Below are positions 10,902 through 21,129 of a DNA stretch of 64,000 nt, in pieces. Position numbers and translations under genes: made by a program. The notes under the pieces are model-generated. The model had not been told where the DNA came from and ran no database searches. It saw nothing but the letters and a program-made list of their open reading frames with translations. The DNA lies in assembly GCA_015179045.1 (NCBI GenBank), contig WHUZ01000018.1, forward strand, positions 1-64,000, written 5' to 3'. Within the stretch, counting starts at the first letter, position 1; the number at the start of each line of letters is the position of its first letter. The DNA comes from Kalaharituber pfeilii. Its lineage: Eukaryota > Ascomycota > Pezizomycetes > Pezizales > Pezizaceae.

Positions 10902-11329
10902 GACTTTCTGTAGCTTCTGAAGTGCATCCTTAATAACCATAGGATTGGAGGATAAAGTGTAATTTTTTTTTGACTTGAGAACTGAACTTAGTGGTCAATT
11001 CGAAATTCCAGTCTAGAAATCATGAAATCCAATGTTTTTCCGGTTCTTGAGCTCGAAGAATTGTTCGTGCCATTTCTCGTACCATATCTAACCGAAGTGG
11101 TAATCCCTGATCATCTAACTGTATACACCACTCCTTCATTACCTTCTCCTCTGCTGGTGTTAATAGTTGACAGTTGTACATCCTCATTCGGCTTTTCACT
11201 CCACCATTGATCCTTGCTCTCCACGTTGGATATGGAATCTCATAATTATCTGCAGCAGCTCTAATACTCTCTTCCCGTCCTAGGCGGTAGGCGTGTATTG
11301 CTTATTGCAATGCTACGTTCTCGCTCATT

Positions 11330-11393
11330 CATCGCCATAGCCCATAGGGCGGCATGCGATTAATGATATTAAAAAAAAAAAAAAAAAAAAAAA
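11330..11393 (+). mobile_element. Micro-retroposon family A, 64 bp
   Basis: A perfect 11-bp duplication TCTCGCTCATT (11319-11329 and 11394-11404) brackets the hairpin ATCGCC..GCCC-ATA-GGGC..GCGAT and poly(A). It is the third such insert in the same pogo pseudogene. Confidence 0.93.
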
Positions 11394-11681
11394 TCTCGCT
11401 CATTATCTGTCTGACATAGTTTGATTCTACCCATAGTGCACTGTTTGTGATAGAGGAGCCTCACTTTTGCCAGAATTCTATGTTATTCTTCCTCTACGGC
11501 CTCTAATGTATCTGGTTAACCCCTCTCATGACCCTTCAGAAAAAGCAATTTTTGGTTGGTTCGTTAGCATGTCTTGGTTCATTAGGCATCGCCTACAGTT
11601 TCATACCGAACCAAAGGCAGTTCTGCTTGCCCCTGCAAAGTGTGTGCATGATCCTTTTGAAAATCTATAGATTAACCCCGC

Positions 11682-11753
11682 TTTCCCTGCCATAGGCTAA
11701 TAGTCTGTATGCGTGGTTATGAGATAAAGAAAAAAAAAAAAAAAAAAAAAAAA
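11682..11753 (+). mobile_element. Probable micro-retroposon, diverged family B
   Basis: CCCTGCCATAGGCTAATAG followed by GCGTGGTTATGAGATAAAG and poly(A) resembles the LINE-B tail. The flanks AACCCCGCT and AACCGCTCA are only weakly alike, so the insertion edges are uncertain. Confidence 0.5.
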
Positions 11754-12053
11754 CCGCTCACATTGCGGCTATTGGTGTGTACAACAGAAGTATCTCACAA
11801 AAACATTGCTTTTTGCGAAGCAGCAGTGAAATTCTGCAGCAAATTATGGAGTGCTCGCGGCAAGGGGGTTTCAGAAGCTCGCTGAACCTATTTTATTACC
11901 CGTGTACCTCCCTATAGCTATGATGAAAAGCTCGCTGAATGGCGGCCCACACAGGACAGACCCTGTCAGCAGAAAGAATATGAGCCAGGGACTCAGGGAC
12001 ATCTCAGTAACGTGAGTGAGGAAATGCAAGGCAAGATGATTGGAGCCAAGGTT
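11754..12053. other. Spacer without recognised gene
   Basis: No domain, repeat or RNA gene recognised. Confidence 0.45.
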
Positions 12054-12273
12054 GTATGAGGCACGGCTTTAGGCAAGGTTGTATGAGGCGAGGTATGTCC
12101 TGAAGCAATACCGGTAGCAGAGGGAAGGAAGTGTCATTGAAATTTATTGAAATTTTTCGAGATATCAATGCACCCTTGCATTCTGGGGATACTACTGTAG
12201 TAGATTAGCGGTTGCTTTAAATACATATATGGCTAGCGCCTGTTATCTCCCGTCACTGGACGGAGACATTCCG
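12054..12273 (-). mobile_element. MULE-C terminal remnant
   Basis: Matches the 5' end of MULE-C (46610-46821): GTATGAGGCGAGGT, then TTTTCGAGATATCAATGCA, TAGATTAGCGG, GGCTAGCGCC, and the terminal GGAGACATTCCG. Only one end is present, so it is a solo relic. Confidence 0.75.
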
Positions 12274-13246
12274 GCAAAAGGTTGACAAGCAATGCGGAGG
12301 CGGACAGAAAAGCGAGACCAGGGACTCTCCTGTAACCTCTTGTATACCTGTTTCACAGGACTCTGATGTAAGACTCGACCATAGCTATCTGAATCAAATT
12401 CCGACGAGAGACAGAGCTTCAACGCACCTTATAAGTAGTCTCCTCTATCCCAGTAAGCCCATTACATAGTGCAGCTTTAGAATCCAGCTCATGTTCCAGG
12501 GGTATACTCTCCTGCATATTATCCAATATGAGATGTTCGTTTCTCGCTGACTTGGGCCCTGATGGGTCTTGTCGGTGGGGGTTGATCGGGTTTAACGTGG
12601 AGTGTAGGGGTGTGGAGCTACTTATGGGGCACGCCAATCTCAGGAAGTCATGTTATCGGGATTACGTAACAACCACCCCCCCTCTCCCCCGACCTTCTGT
12701 ATATGTAAATTCCGGAATCGTCATGGGCTGCACAAACACAACAAGATCAAATTTCTGTCGGAAAGCTATAGCCCTACTTTGCGTTTCCCGCCGGAATTTT
12801 AACTTCTGGGAAAGAAAAAAGAGGATCTAAGCTTGGTTCCAGTACAACCATCAAGCAACCAGTTCCCCGCCACCCCGGCCTCTCTGAGACCCCTCCAACT
12901 TTAAAAAACAAAAACAAGGTTCACGAGACACACTCCACGCTAATCTATATCACCGTACCTTTGTTTTCAACACAAAAAAAATCAAAAAAGGGAAAATCAA
13001 AAAGCAACATCCCGCCAGAAATCCTCCATAGCAAAAGGCAAAAAAAAAAAAAGCAAAAGCCGAGATCAAAATCGTACAAATTGGTCTAATGCAACAGAAG
13101 TAAAGAAATGAAGAAAATCAAGAGGAGACAACCCCCCCCGGTACAGTGCATGCATGTCCCGTAAAATGTTGCATACATGTGAAACACATTGTGCCGCTCA
13201 CAAACTGCGGAGCAGGGGGGCCGCTTTCAAAACTTTTGATGGCTTC
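12274..13246. other. Intergenic, no supported gene
   Basis: Contains a 100-codon frame at 12528-12830 without recognisable features, and A-rich stretches. It probably includes the 3' flank of the gene at 13287-14722. I see no RNA gene. Confidence 0.45.
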
Positions 13247-13286
13247 TAGACGGGATATAGGTTAAAACCCTCAAGCATCGCCGCGC

Positions 13287-14722
13287 TCATCTCCACTCCC
13301 AAGCACCCCGCTCGCTGCCTGTGTACCCTTCCCCTTCTACTCCTTCTCCATATCCTCTTCCCCTCAGCTCCAGGAATTCTTCCCTCCTCGCCAGAGGTAG
13401 AAGCGAATACCAGTCCCACCACTCTTCTCCCCTCCTCCTCCTGCGCGCCACAGGGGAGCTGGGAAACCTGAACGGAGTCCCTGGCCTCCTGGGCGTCCAT
13501 ACATCTTGCGGCGACATCACTGCCGGTGTTCCTGGGCGAGCCAACAATGACGCTCCTGCAGCAATATCACTACCAGTCGCGATCTGAAGCTCGTTATCCA
13601 TCATCACAACGTCGTCATCGGGCGGGTTTGCAGGACTTGACGCATATGTTGGAGTTGAGGGCGAAGGGGTTGGCCCGTAATACGTCGTCCGCGGTGGGTC
13701 ATAGGTTGGAGAAATGCCTCTGGAGTTGTCAATGATGGAATGAAGAAAGTGGTCATCTCTGTTTCGATGCGCTAAGCGGTGAGTATTGGTGGGAAGGCGG
13801 GAGAGTGATGACAGTGCGCCGGGGGAGACTGAGCTTCCGGCGGTATTGGTTGTGGGTATATTGTTCCTTGCCCGACCGCTACTTGTACTGTTCCCGGTTT
13901 CGGCCCTGCGAGAAACGAAAGTAGATGGGATGTTCACAAGGCCATTCCTTCTCCGTCTGGTACTGGGTGTTGCCCCTGTTCGGCGCGAAGCCGGTAGACC
14001 GCCATTCTCACCGGCAGTGCTGTGTCTAGGGTTGTTCTCACTATTGACCGCTGAATGCTCAGCCACCCTTTGTGTCTCTTCCTGTCTCCTTGCCGGACCA
14101 GTGAAACGCTCGATCCGCACTAAAGGAGAACTCGCCATTTCAGGTTGGAAAGCATTAATGCCATCTTCAATAGTCCTCGAGCGTTGCTCGCCAGCTCGAT
14201 GGCCGTTCTCATGACTGCCATCACGCCGCACGATTGCCGCATCAGCCATCACGGGCCAGTCCAAGGTTTGCCCGTTTCCGTCTCGCCCTGGAGTTGAAGC
14301 CATACGAGTGGTACCTGAGCTCCAAGGTTCAATAGACGCCAACTGTCCACCATACATTTCCTGCGTGCTAGTTTCGTTGCCAAACGTGATGGTGGCTCCT
14401 CCAAATTCCCCCAGAAACTCCAAATACCGAGCCAGCTGAGCCCTGCGAGCGTCGAGTCGATTCAAGGCGGTAGAGTACTCGCCCTCCAGCTGAGCTGCTT
14501 GGTTCTCGAGAAGGCCCAAGACGTTGAAATGCGCCACGAGAGACCTCCTGTTCTCAGGATCTAGCACTGGATTTGAAGCGGGGAGTGGGGTCCTGGGCGG
14601 AGTCAGTTGGGCGTCTGGGAAGCATGGTGGTTAGCAACAGTGAGCCTGCTCGAGACGTGGAGCGTTTGTCTTTGGTCAGGAGTTCTCAACCTACCGGTCG
14701 GGGAGAGGTATGGAAGACCCAT
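13287..14722 (-). CDS. Hypothetical protein, N-terminal coiled coil, Ser/Arg-rich tail
   Basis: Not recognised. I propose two exons: 14722-14695 and 14614-13287, joined across an 80-nt intron with donor GTAGGT, branch TTGCTAAC and acceptor CCCAG. This gives 451 residues starting MGLPYLSPTDAQLTPPRTPL. The splice keeps the frame into VLDPENRRSLVAHFNVLG. Residues about 30-90 form a Leu/Ala/Glu-rich helix (LENQAAQLEGEYSTALNRLD). The middle is low-complexity Ser/Thr/Pro/Arg-rich with SRRAETGNS and similar. The C-terminus has RRRRRGEEWWDWYSLLP and REEFLELRGRGYG. GC and codon use are higher than in the surrounding mobile DNA, and the frame is long and unbroken, so it is very likely a host gene. An alternative is a start at codon 14567 without the intron. 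Confidence 0.75.
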
Positions 14723-15198
14723 GCTTTGAGCCTGGGCCCTTGTCTTTGCTCTCGTCTTGGTTATTCCGGGTGAAAGAGCAATGGAGCTGACACCGAAAGC
14801 CGCTGGAGGGGGCTTCTATGTGGTAGCACCGAGTCGGTATAGTCGGATCTGAGAGAGAGGAAGTGAAGGATAAGCCAAACCGTCCACTACGGAAGCACCA
14901 AAATAAATCTTTTGTTTACTACTGCCCATTCCCGAAGGCGCTTCAAACTTCTGTATATGCATTAGCGTGCCAAGCCAGTGTGCATTAGTACGCCAAGCCA
15001 TCTACCAAAACTTCACTTCGGAAACAAAGTTTGTTTTTTTCTTTCCTACGCTTATTCGTGACAACATAGCGCTGAAGCACATATCGCAGAGAAGTGACAG
15101 CGCACACACTCAGGTGGTGGAAGGACCTAAGATCACGATATCTCAACACGGGGGCTGCAGGCTGCAATAGGTTCATTCCCACTAACTAGATGGCAGCA
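14723..15198. other. Upstream region of the preceding gene, no feature resolved
   Basis: Probable 5' flank of the minus-strand gene at 13287-14722. No conserved site or separate gene recognised. Confidence 0.4.
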
Positions 15199-15212
15199 CG
15201 CCATTTCCCCCT

Positions 15213-15261
15213 TTTTTTTCCTTTCACGTGACCCCGCTTGTAGCTGTTCGCCATGGCAGGG
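15213..15261 (-). mobile_element. Micro-retroposon family B, 49 bp
   Basis: Flanked by CGCCATTTCCCCCT at 15199-15212 and 15262-15275. On its own strand it reads CCCTGCCATGGCGAACAGC, then AAGCGGGGTCACGTGAAA, then poly(A). Confidence 0.88.
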
Positions 15262-15370
15262 CGCCATTTCCCCCTAAATCCCTCCTACAAACAGACCTCG
15301 TGGGTCCGCTCGGTCAAATCCCCCCACGCCCGCAGCCGCCTAAATATATGCCTTCTACACAGCCGCGGGA

Positions 15371-15427
15371 CTTTTTTTTTTTTTTTGTATTAAGTGACCC
15401 CGCTTATCGTTACTCTCTATGGCAGGT
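15371..15427 (-). mobile_element. Probable micro-retroposon, family B variant
   Basis: On the minus strand CCTGCCATAGAGAGTAACG followed by AAGCGGGGTCACTTAAT and poly(A). It resembles family B but differs in the middle. No convincing target duplication was read. Confidence 0.55.
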
Positions 15428-15671
15428 CACAGCTAAAGTTCTAAATTTCAAAAATGCCAGGGAAAAATCGACAAACGACACGAGCATTAAGACAACAGGT
15501 GATGATATACTATACACCCATTATATCACACCTTTTCCTGCTCTGCCGTCTGGCACTTGGTTGGCGGAAGCATTGCATGGGATCATCAGGAAAGAACGAG
15601 TCTGCACAGGTCTACTCTTACCCGCCGTAATCCGCTCGTCCTCAACTTACTTCTCATTGGAACATATGGTC

Positions 15672-15998
15672 TTATTTGTGGGCTCTAGGGTATGCGACAG
15701 CGATCCAAAACTTACTGCAACAGACTATTTCAACAGACCAACAGCACCTAATTGCCGAAACCATTACAGCATACCAAGCATGGACTACGTAGCAGTATCG
15801 GAACAGCTTCCCTGATTCTTCTTTCAATTGCCTTTTCTCCTCATAGCCTCCCGGTTCATCCGGTTTAGTAGTAGTTACATCAAGAAGCTTATAGAAATCA
15901 AACATGCTTTTGATGCTGCTTCGCCAACGCGCAAAATTCGAATGACCTTGAAGCTTCTCGATTTCGCTAATCGAATTGCGGAACCATGGCGTAGTCAT
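15672..15998 (-). pseudogene. Copia-type gag N-terminal fragment
   Basis: Begins MTTPWFRNSISEIEKLQG and continues HSNFARWRSSIKSMFDFYKL, the usual start of Ty1/copia gag (x-L-x-G-x-N-F-x-x-W). It is cut off after about 80 good residues. The nucleocapsid finger, protease, integrase and RT are absent. Confidence 0.65.
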
Positions 15999-16352
15999 GG
16001 CGAATAACAGCTGATGCGAGGTATAAAAGACCGAGAGGCAGTAGGCGACTGGAAGCAGAGGGCAACTGGAGGCAATCGGCAGCTGCAGCCAATGGGCGAC
16101 AGGAGTTTGAGAGCTGGAGTAGAGATGAAAGAGTAAGAAGAATAAGAGGGTAGTATTCAATATAGAGAGGATTGAGCTTGCACACTGGGCTCATAACCTG
16201 AACGAGTTTACGCGTCAGTTATGAGGTCAGGATTGAGAACGGGAAATTGCATTGTCTATCTAGTCGAAGAAGATATAGGGTTCTTATATGGTCAAAAATT
16301 AAGGTGCCGCGTGAATATTGGAAGATTGGAGGAAACAGAAGGCATTTCCGAG

Positions 16353-18763
16353 CGAGACGGCTCCTGAGAGACATAATAAGGGAAAAGAAAAAACAGCATT
16401 GGGCGAACTTCCTGGAAGAGGACAGAATAACATCTCCATGGGACATCTTTCGCATAGCAAGAGACCCATTCCGGAAACGCGATCTAATGGGCATTCCAGG
16501 CACAGACCAAGAGATAGCGGACGCCTTAGTGGAGAGACACTTCATAAATACAGATGAGAAACTGGAGACTCCGTTGTGCCCAGAAGGTATAACTCTGGAT
16601 AGGGAAGAGACGAGGCATGCCATCGATAGAGCCTTAAGCAAAACGAAGTCTCGGTCGGCTCCAGGACCAGACGGGGTCCAATACGGATTATTGAAACTAC
16701 TGCGGGGTACAACTCTATACTGGGGCCTGCGGGAAAGGATAGTAGAATATATTAATGGAGTATATGACTTCGCGAGAGGCTTCGATGTGGTAATGATACG
16801 AAAGAAGAACAAGCCAAGGGAGCTACCGGGGAGTTGGAGACCAATCACACTCCTAAACACGGTAGCAAAATTGGGACAGAAGGTTGTAGCAGACATGATA
16901 CAGCGGTAGGACCACCGTTTTCATGACACGCAGCTTGGTGGAAGACCACATAGAGGAGCGGAAGACCTACAGAGGCAGACTCTAAAGGAGATAGACCGGA
17001 GACTCAAAGAAGGGAAATGGGTAGCAATGGTGGGTGACGATATTAAGTCGGCTTTCAACTTTGTTAGGAGAAGGAAGGTGGTGGAGCGTCTGAAACACAC
17101 ATGCCCAAACCTGGCAGCTTTCGTGGATTCCTTTCTCAGACCGTGCAAGTTCAACATGATATGGGATGGCAAAAAACGGGCGCAGCACCATATGACAGAT
17201 GGCACTCCACAGGGCTCTCCTTTATCCCCAGTCCTTTTTTTGGTAGCAATAGCCCCCGTGGCGGAAAAGGTGGCTGAAAGAAATTTCACGCGTTCCTATG
17301 TCGATGACTTTCATAGCATTATATCCGATTCCAACATAAGCCGACTAAGGAAAAAGATCAAAGAACATCGAAGTTTGCTGGAAAGAGTCGCGGCAGAGGA
17401 GGGATATCAGGTAGACCCGGGAAAGTCCGAGACTCTCATTGTCGGATTCAAGGGTCCAACCTACAGGCTAGTCGGATTACATGTAGACTGGGAGCTGAAA
17501 TTTGACGAACACCACCAGAAAAGACTCAGACTGGGCAAAGCGGCATGGGCGACAGCAGCAAGACTCACAAAGTTACACCCAGCGAAACAGCGCCAGCTAT
17601 ACACAAGCATCGCCAGGAATATCGCGACGTGGGGGGCGTGGGCCTGGAGCGACTACGCTCACGGAGCTCCAAAAGAACGAAAGCTAAGGGACCTGGAGAA
17701 GTGGCAATATACTGTCACACGAGGCATAATTCGGGCGCCATGGGGGACGAGAAGAGAGGTGGTTGAAGGCCTGGCGAACTTGGAGTCGATAGAGACCTTC
17801 GTGAGAGCTGAGGCTGAGCGGGTAGAACCAAGGGCACTCCGGTTCGAAGAAGAGGAGATACGAAGAAAAGACTCGGAGAGCACGTACTTAAGAGGGAACT
17901 TCCAACACGGGGGGGAATTGCCTTTAGTGATCCTACCGACCTTGACCAGAGACGCGGAGGTGGCAGAGTGAAGAAGACACATAGATGACACAGTGGAAGA
18001 AGGATGGATTACAGCATACACAGACGGTAGCATGATCCGAGAGAAGGCCGGAGCAGGTATATCAATCGGAGGAGAGACGGATTCGATATATCTGGGAGCC
18101 CAGGCTACTGTCAACGATGCGGAGATATATGCGATCAGCGAGGCTGCAGAAAGGATGGAAGGAGAGCTACTCATCATCACAGATTCCAAGTTCGCGATAT
18201 CCAGGATGTCAGCAATAGCAAGGGGACTCCCAACACCAGACGGGGCGACGAGGAGACTCAGGGAAGCCTGGAAAAGGCGACTGGATAGGGGAGACCTAGA
18301 CATGGCTGTGATGTGGGTGAAAAGTCACAAAAGTATACCAGGAAATGAAGCAGCAGATGAGGCAGCGAGAATAGGGACAGCGCTACAATGCGCGGCAGAG
18401 GTGGTGACAGAAGCGGGGATAAGACAGGAGGCAAAGCGAGAGAGAGCACGAGAAAGGAATAGCCTGGGTCTGACATACCGACCTCTGGAGAGACTCGGCG
18501 CGCGAGTATCGAGACTAGCGGGACTGTTGGGGGCGAAGGGACTACGCGCATGGAGACATCACATAGGGGAGGCGACAGACCCAGGGTGTAGGTGGTGCGG
18601 GGAGGCGGAGGAGACCACCGGACATTTACTGGAGGGGTGTAGAGTGTGGCAGAAGAAATGGCCCGGGGGCATGGCAGCAATAAGAAAACCCCCAAAGTGC
18701 AGGGAAGGAGAAGGTGACCCACTACAGGGGCTGATGGAGATGATGGAGGAGGACGGAGGGTGA
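16353..18763 (+). pseudogene. LINE-A ORF2 (RT, RNase H, finger) with two in-frame stops
   Basis: A single reading frame is interrupted by TAG at 16907-16909 and TGA at 17969-17971. RT motifs in order are SAPGPDGVQYGLLK, GSWRPITLLNT, PHRGAEDLQRQ, DIKSAFNFV (about 17040), PQGSPLSP (about 17207) and YVDDF (about 17297). RNase H follows: AYTDGSM, NDAEIYAI, ITDSKFAI, WVKSHK, GNEAADEAA. The tail has the finger CRWCGEAEETTGHLLEGC. The endonuclease is missing. With only two point stops it is a fairly young inactive copy. ORF2 reverse-transcribes the LINE RNA at the nicked target. Confidence 0.9.
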
Positions 18764-18905
18764 CTTCAGTTACATTTCAGTGTGCCAGTATTTTATTTTC
18801 TCTATCTCATTTAGTTCCTGTTGATCACATGTACCTAACACATCGCCATAGCCCACAGGGCGGTAAGCGATAAATGATATAAAAAAAAAAAAAAAAAAAA
18901 AAAAA
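16353..18905 (+). mobile_element. LINE-A copy 2, 2.55 kb
   Basis: The empty site is preserved at about 32968 in the paralogous copia copy (TTTCCGAGGAGAAACAATT), so the edges are exact. Only GAG is duplicated, far less than the 11-13 bp of other LINE-A insertions here. It ends with the hairpin CATCGCCATAGCCC..GGGCGGTAAGCGAT and about 26 A residues. Confidence 0.9.
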
Positions 18906-19694
18906 GAGGAGAAACAATTCCACAGAAGAGAAGAAACATTTCCGAAGGAATAAAAAGAAAACTTTCCTAAGGAAATAAAACAAACATAACCGAAAAAAGA
19001 GACTAGACAGGGGAATCAAATAACCGGATTCAGGCTATCTGTTCTAAAAAAAGAATTTTCTCACTTATTCCCGGGACCAGTCTTCAGATTCAGGGTAAGA
19101 CCTGTCTTAACGAATTTCTATATAACATGTTCGTGCTAATCCATCCAAATATACATAAAAAGGGGGTATAGGAAAAGCACAGAATGGAAGACGGACGAGG
19201 TGAAAAGGTAACTGGATGAAAGCTGCTAGTTATCATTATACTCATGCGCATGCAGACCGAGGGGGATCTTGTGAACAGGTACAGTTTGCATATGAAGTTG
19301 GAGGGATTGTGGGTCTACTCTACACTGTGCCCAGTACAATAGGATGACTATATCCTAAATCTATCACACAGCAGTGAGCCAGTAATAACGCAAGTAACGA
19401 GTCAAACGCACACAAACCGTGCGCCAAGCAGAAAACAAAAAAAAGAGAAGGACCATGACATTTGGATGCATAAGTGGTTGGCTGTGGTTCATTTCTGCGT
19501 AATTAGGTTTGCCCAGCTGGAATGGAGCGGAATGTTTCTGTCTTCTTACTCCCCACATGGAGTTGAACAGGGGGACCAGGATTTGTACCAGAATAGCTGT
19601 TCCTCAAAAAAGCTATGCCAGACACGCAAATCGAATTCTCCTCCGGCTCCAAAGCTTCGCGGACATTCTGCCAACCTGTAACCAGATTCCTCTG

Positions 19695-20359
19695 TGGGGA
19701 CGGGTGTATGGGGGAGATCGGCAGTGGTTGCGGAGGTGGTGGGAAGGACAGCGACAGTGTTCGACGGGGAGGTGAGGGGAGTGAGAAGAGCCTTGGAGAG
19801 TGTGCCGGAGGAGGTACCGGTCCTGATCTGTCTGGATTCAGAAGCTGCCGTCATGGCGGTTAAGAAGGCAGGCAGAGAGGGGAAGGGGAAGACGGAGGAT
19901 GTGAGGAGGGTAGTGGATGCGGTGGCAAGGAGGAAGAGGAAGGGGGGTAATGCGAAACTGATGTGGGTCAAGGCTCACATTGGGATTGCAGGAAATGAGA
20001 AGGCGGATGAGTGGGCGAAGAAGGGGACGGTGATGCAGGAGAAGGAGGTGGCCACCGGAAGTGGGGTGCGCCAGAGGGCGAAGGCGTGGAGGAAGGAGAA
20101 GAGAGAAGTGGAGGGCTTTGGAGGAGGAAAGGTCATGGAGTGGAGTAGGGTGGCGACATCAAACTTCACTGCATTGCGACTGGAGCGAGGAAGGTGTGCT
20201 AGGTGGTTGAAGAAGCTGGGGGTGGCGGAATCGGATAGGTGCAGGTGTGGGGAGGTGCAAACGGGAGAGCATCTCGCTTTCCGATGCAGAAGCCAGGAGA
20301 ACCGCCCGGAAGGTTTTGAGAGGTGGAGCGACATGGGAAATGTTAGAGATCTACAGTAA
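19695..20359 (+). pseudogene. LINE-B RNase H and C-terminal zinc finger
   Basis: The frame keeps FDGEVRGVRRAL (Glu), ICLDSEAAVMAV (Asp) and WVKAHIGIAGNEKADEWA (His and last Asp). The first RNase H Asp lies beyond the truncation. A CRCGEVQTGEHLAFRC finger follows, and the stop is at 20357-20359. The protein is quite different from LINE-A, so LINE-B is a separate family. Confidence 0.85.
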
Positions 20360-20756
20360 TGTCGGAGTGTCGGAGGTGTCGGATATCAGAGAGGTCCGTG
20401 ATAAAGGGTGGTAAGGGCCCGAGAGCAACCTCATGCTCTATGTATATAGGTGTATTACTTTGGCTACTCTCTCTACGAAGGAATAATAATCATCTCTTTC
20501 TACCCAAAGCTCAACAGGAAAGGATTGGAAAAGAAAGGCGGAGAATGGGGAGGAGTATGACGTTTTGGAGAATTTCTTCGCTGGGGTCAAGTTCTAGAAG
20601 GTAGGAGAATGCGGGGTCAAGTTCTAGAAGCTAGGAGAGCGGGGGCGACGGCGCGTGGGGGCCATGTACGTAGAGAGTTAGTTTAGCCTGTCTCCGGGCT
20701 ATGAGGGCTTGCCCAGGGATCCTGCCATGGCCACGTGCTACAAGCGGGGTTATGCG

Positions 20757-20800
<44 letters not shown>
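19695..20800 (+). mobile_element. LINE-B copy, 1.1 kb, 5'-truncated
   Basis: A 15-bp duplication AACCAGATTCCTCTG (19680-19694 and 20801-20815) flanks it, and the empty site is at about 33565-33580 in the second copia copy. The 3' end is GCCTGTCTCCGGGCTATG, TGCCATGGCCACGTGC, AAGCGGGGTTATGCGAT and about 40 A residues. This tail defines family B. Confidence 0.93.
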
Positions 20801-20804
<4 letters not shown>

Positions 20805-21129
20805 AGATTCCTCTGGTTGTCCATTATGTAAACTTCTAGCCTGACCGTTTGCTGCCTCTCCCTAGCCCCATTTGCGAATTCATATGTAACAAAGCTATGA
20901 AAGCTACGTGGTAGTGGACCCAGAGCTTGATATTGACTGGGTAATATAGATGGGTCTGTTGACCCTGTGTCTACTAAACTTTCGGACACGACCGTAGAAT
21001 TATGATCCCGAGGATTCTATTGAAAAAAGTTGTAGATGACATTGATGCAGGGGAAAAAAAAAAAGGATAGTTCGGTTCAACTTTGACTCACGCGAAACGT
21101 TTGCCTGATCTACTTAACATTTTCGTCAA

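Larger units (their letters stand above)
9480..11430 (-). pseudogene. Fot1/pogo-type transposase, broken, with three micro-inserts
   Basis: Read on the minus strand, 11280-11010 encodes a CENP-B-like DNA-binding part (YEIPYPTWRARINGG, then EEKVMKEWCIQLDDQG). 10840-10680 encodes IYNMDEKGLLMG with the first catalytic Asp, and then REKVICKRGRKS. 10500-10240 encodes LLIVNGHNSDLSWNFL and LPPHTTHLLQPLD, the DDE_1 signature, but the usual DGH is NGH. A basic C-terminal part continues to about 9480. Multiple stops and frameshifts, plus inserts at 10402, 10846 and 11330, make it dead. Such enzymes excise Tc1/mariner-like elements at TA sites. The terminal repeats of the parent element were not found. 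Confidence 0.8.
15550..20997 (-). mobile_element. Copia-like LTR and gag remnant, copy 1, with two LINE insertions
   Basis: After removing LINE-A (16353-18905) and LINE-B (19695-20800), the segment aligns end to end with 32115-33765. On the minus strand a probable LTR begins TGTCCGAAAG at 20988 and runs to about 16200. A leader and the start of a copia-type gag follow (15998-15672). The pol genes are missing. Both copies stop at the same places, so they probably spread as one truncated unit or by segmental duplication. Confidence 0.7.

Noticed and set aside
21050..21072. CAGGGG plus A-run at 21050 as a tiny insert relative to 34670
   Set aside because: The extra bases are few and carry no tail motif. 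A simple A-run expansion explains them.
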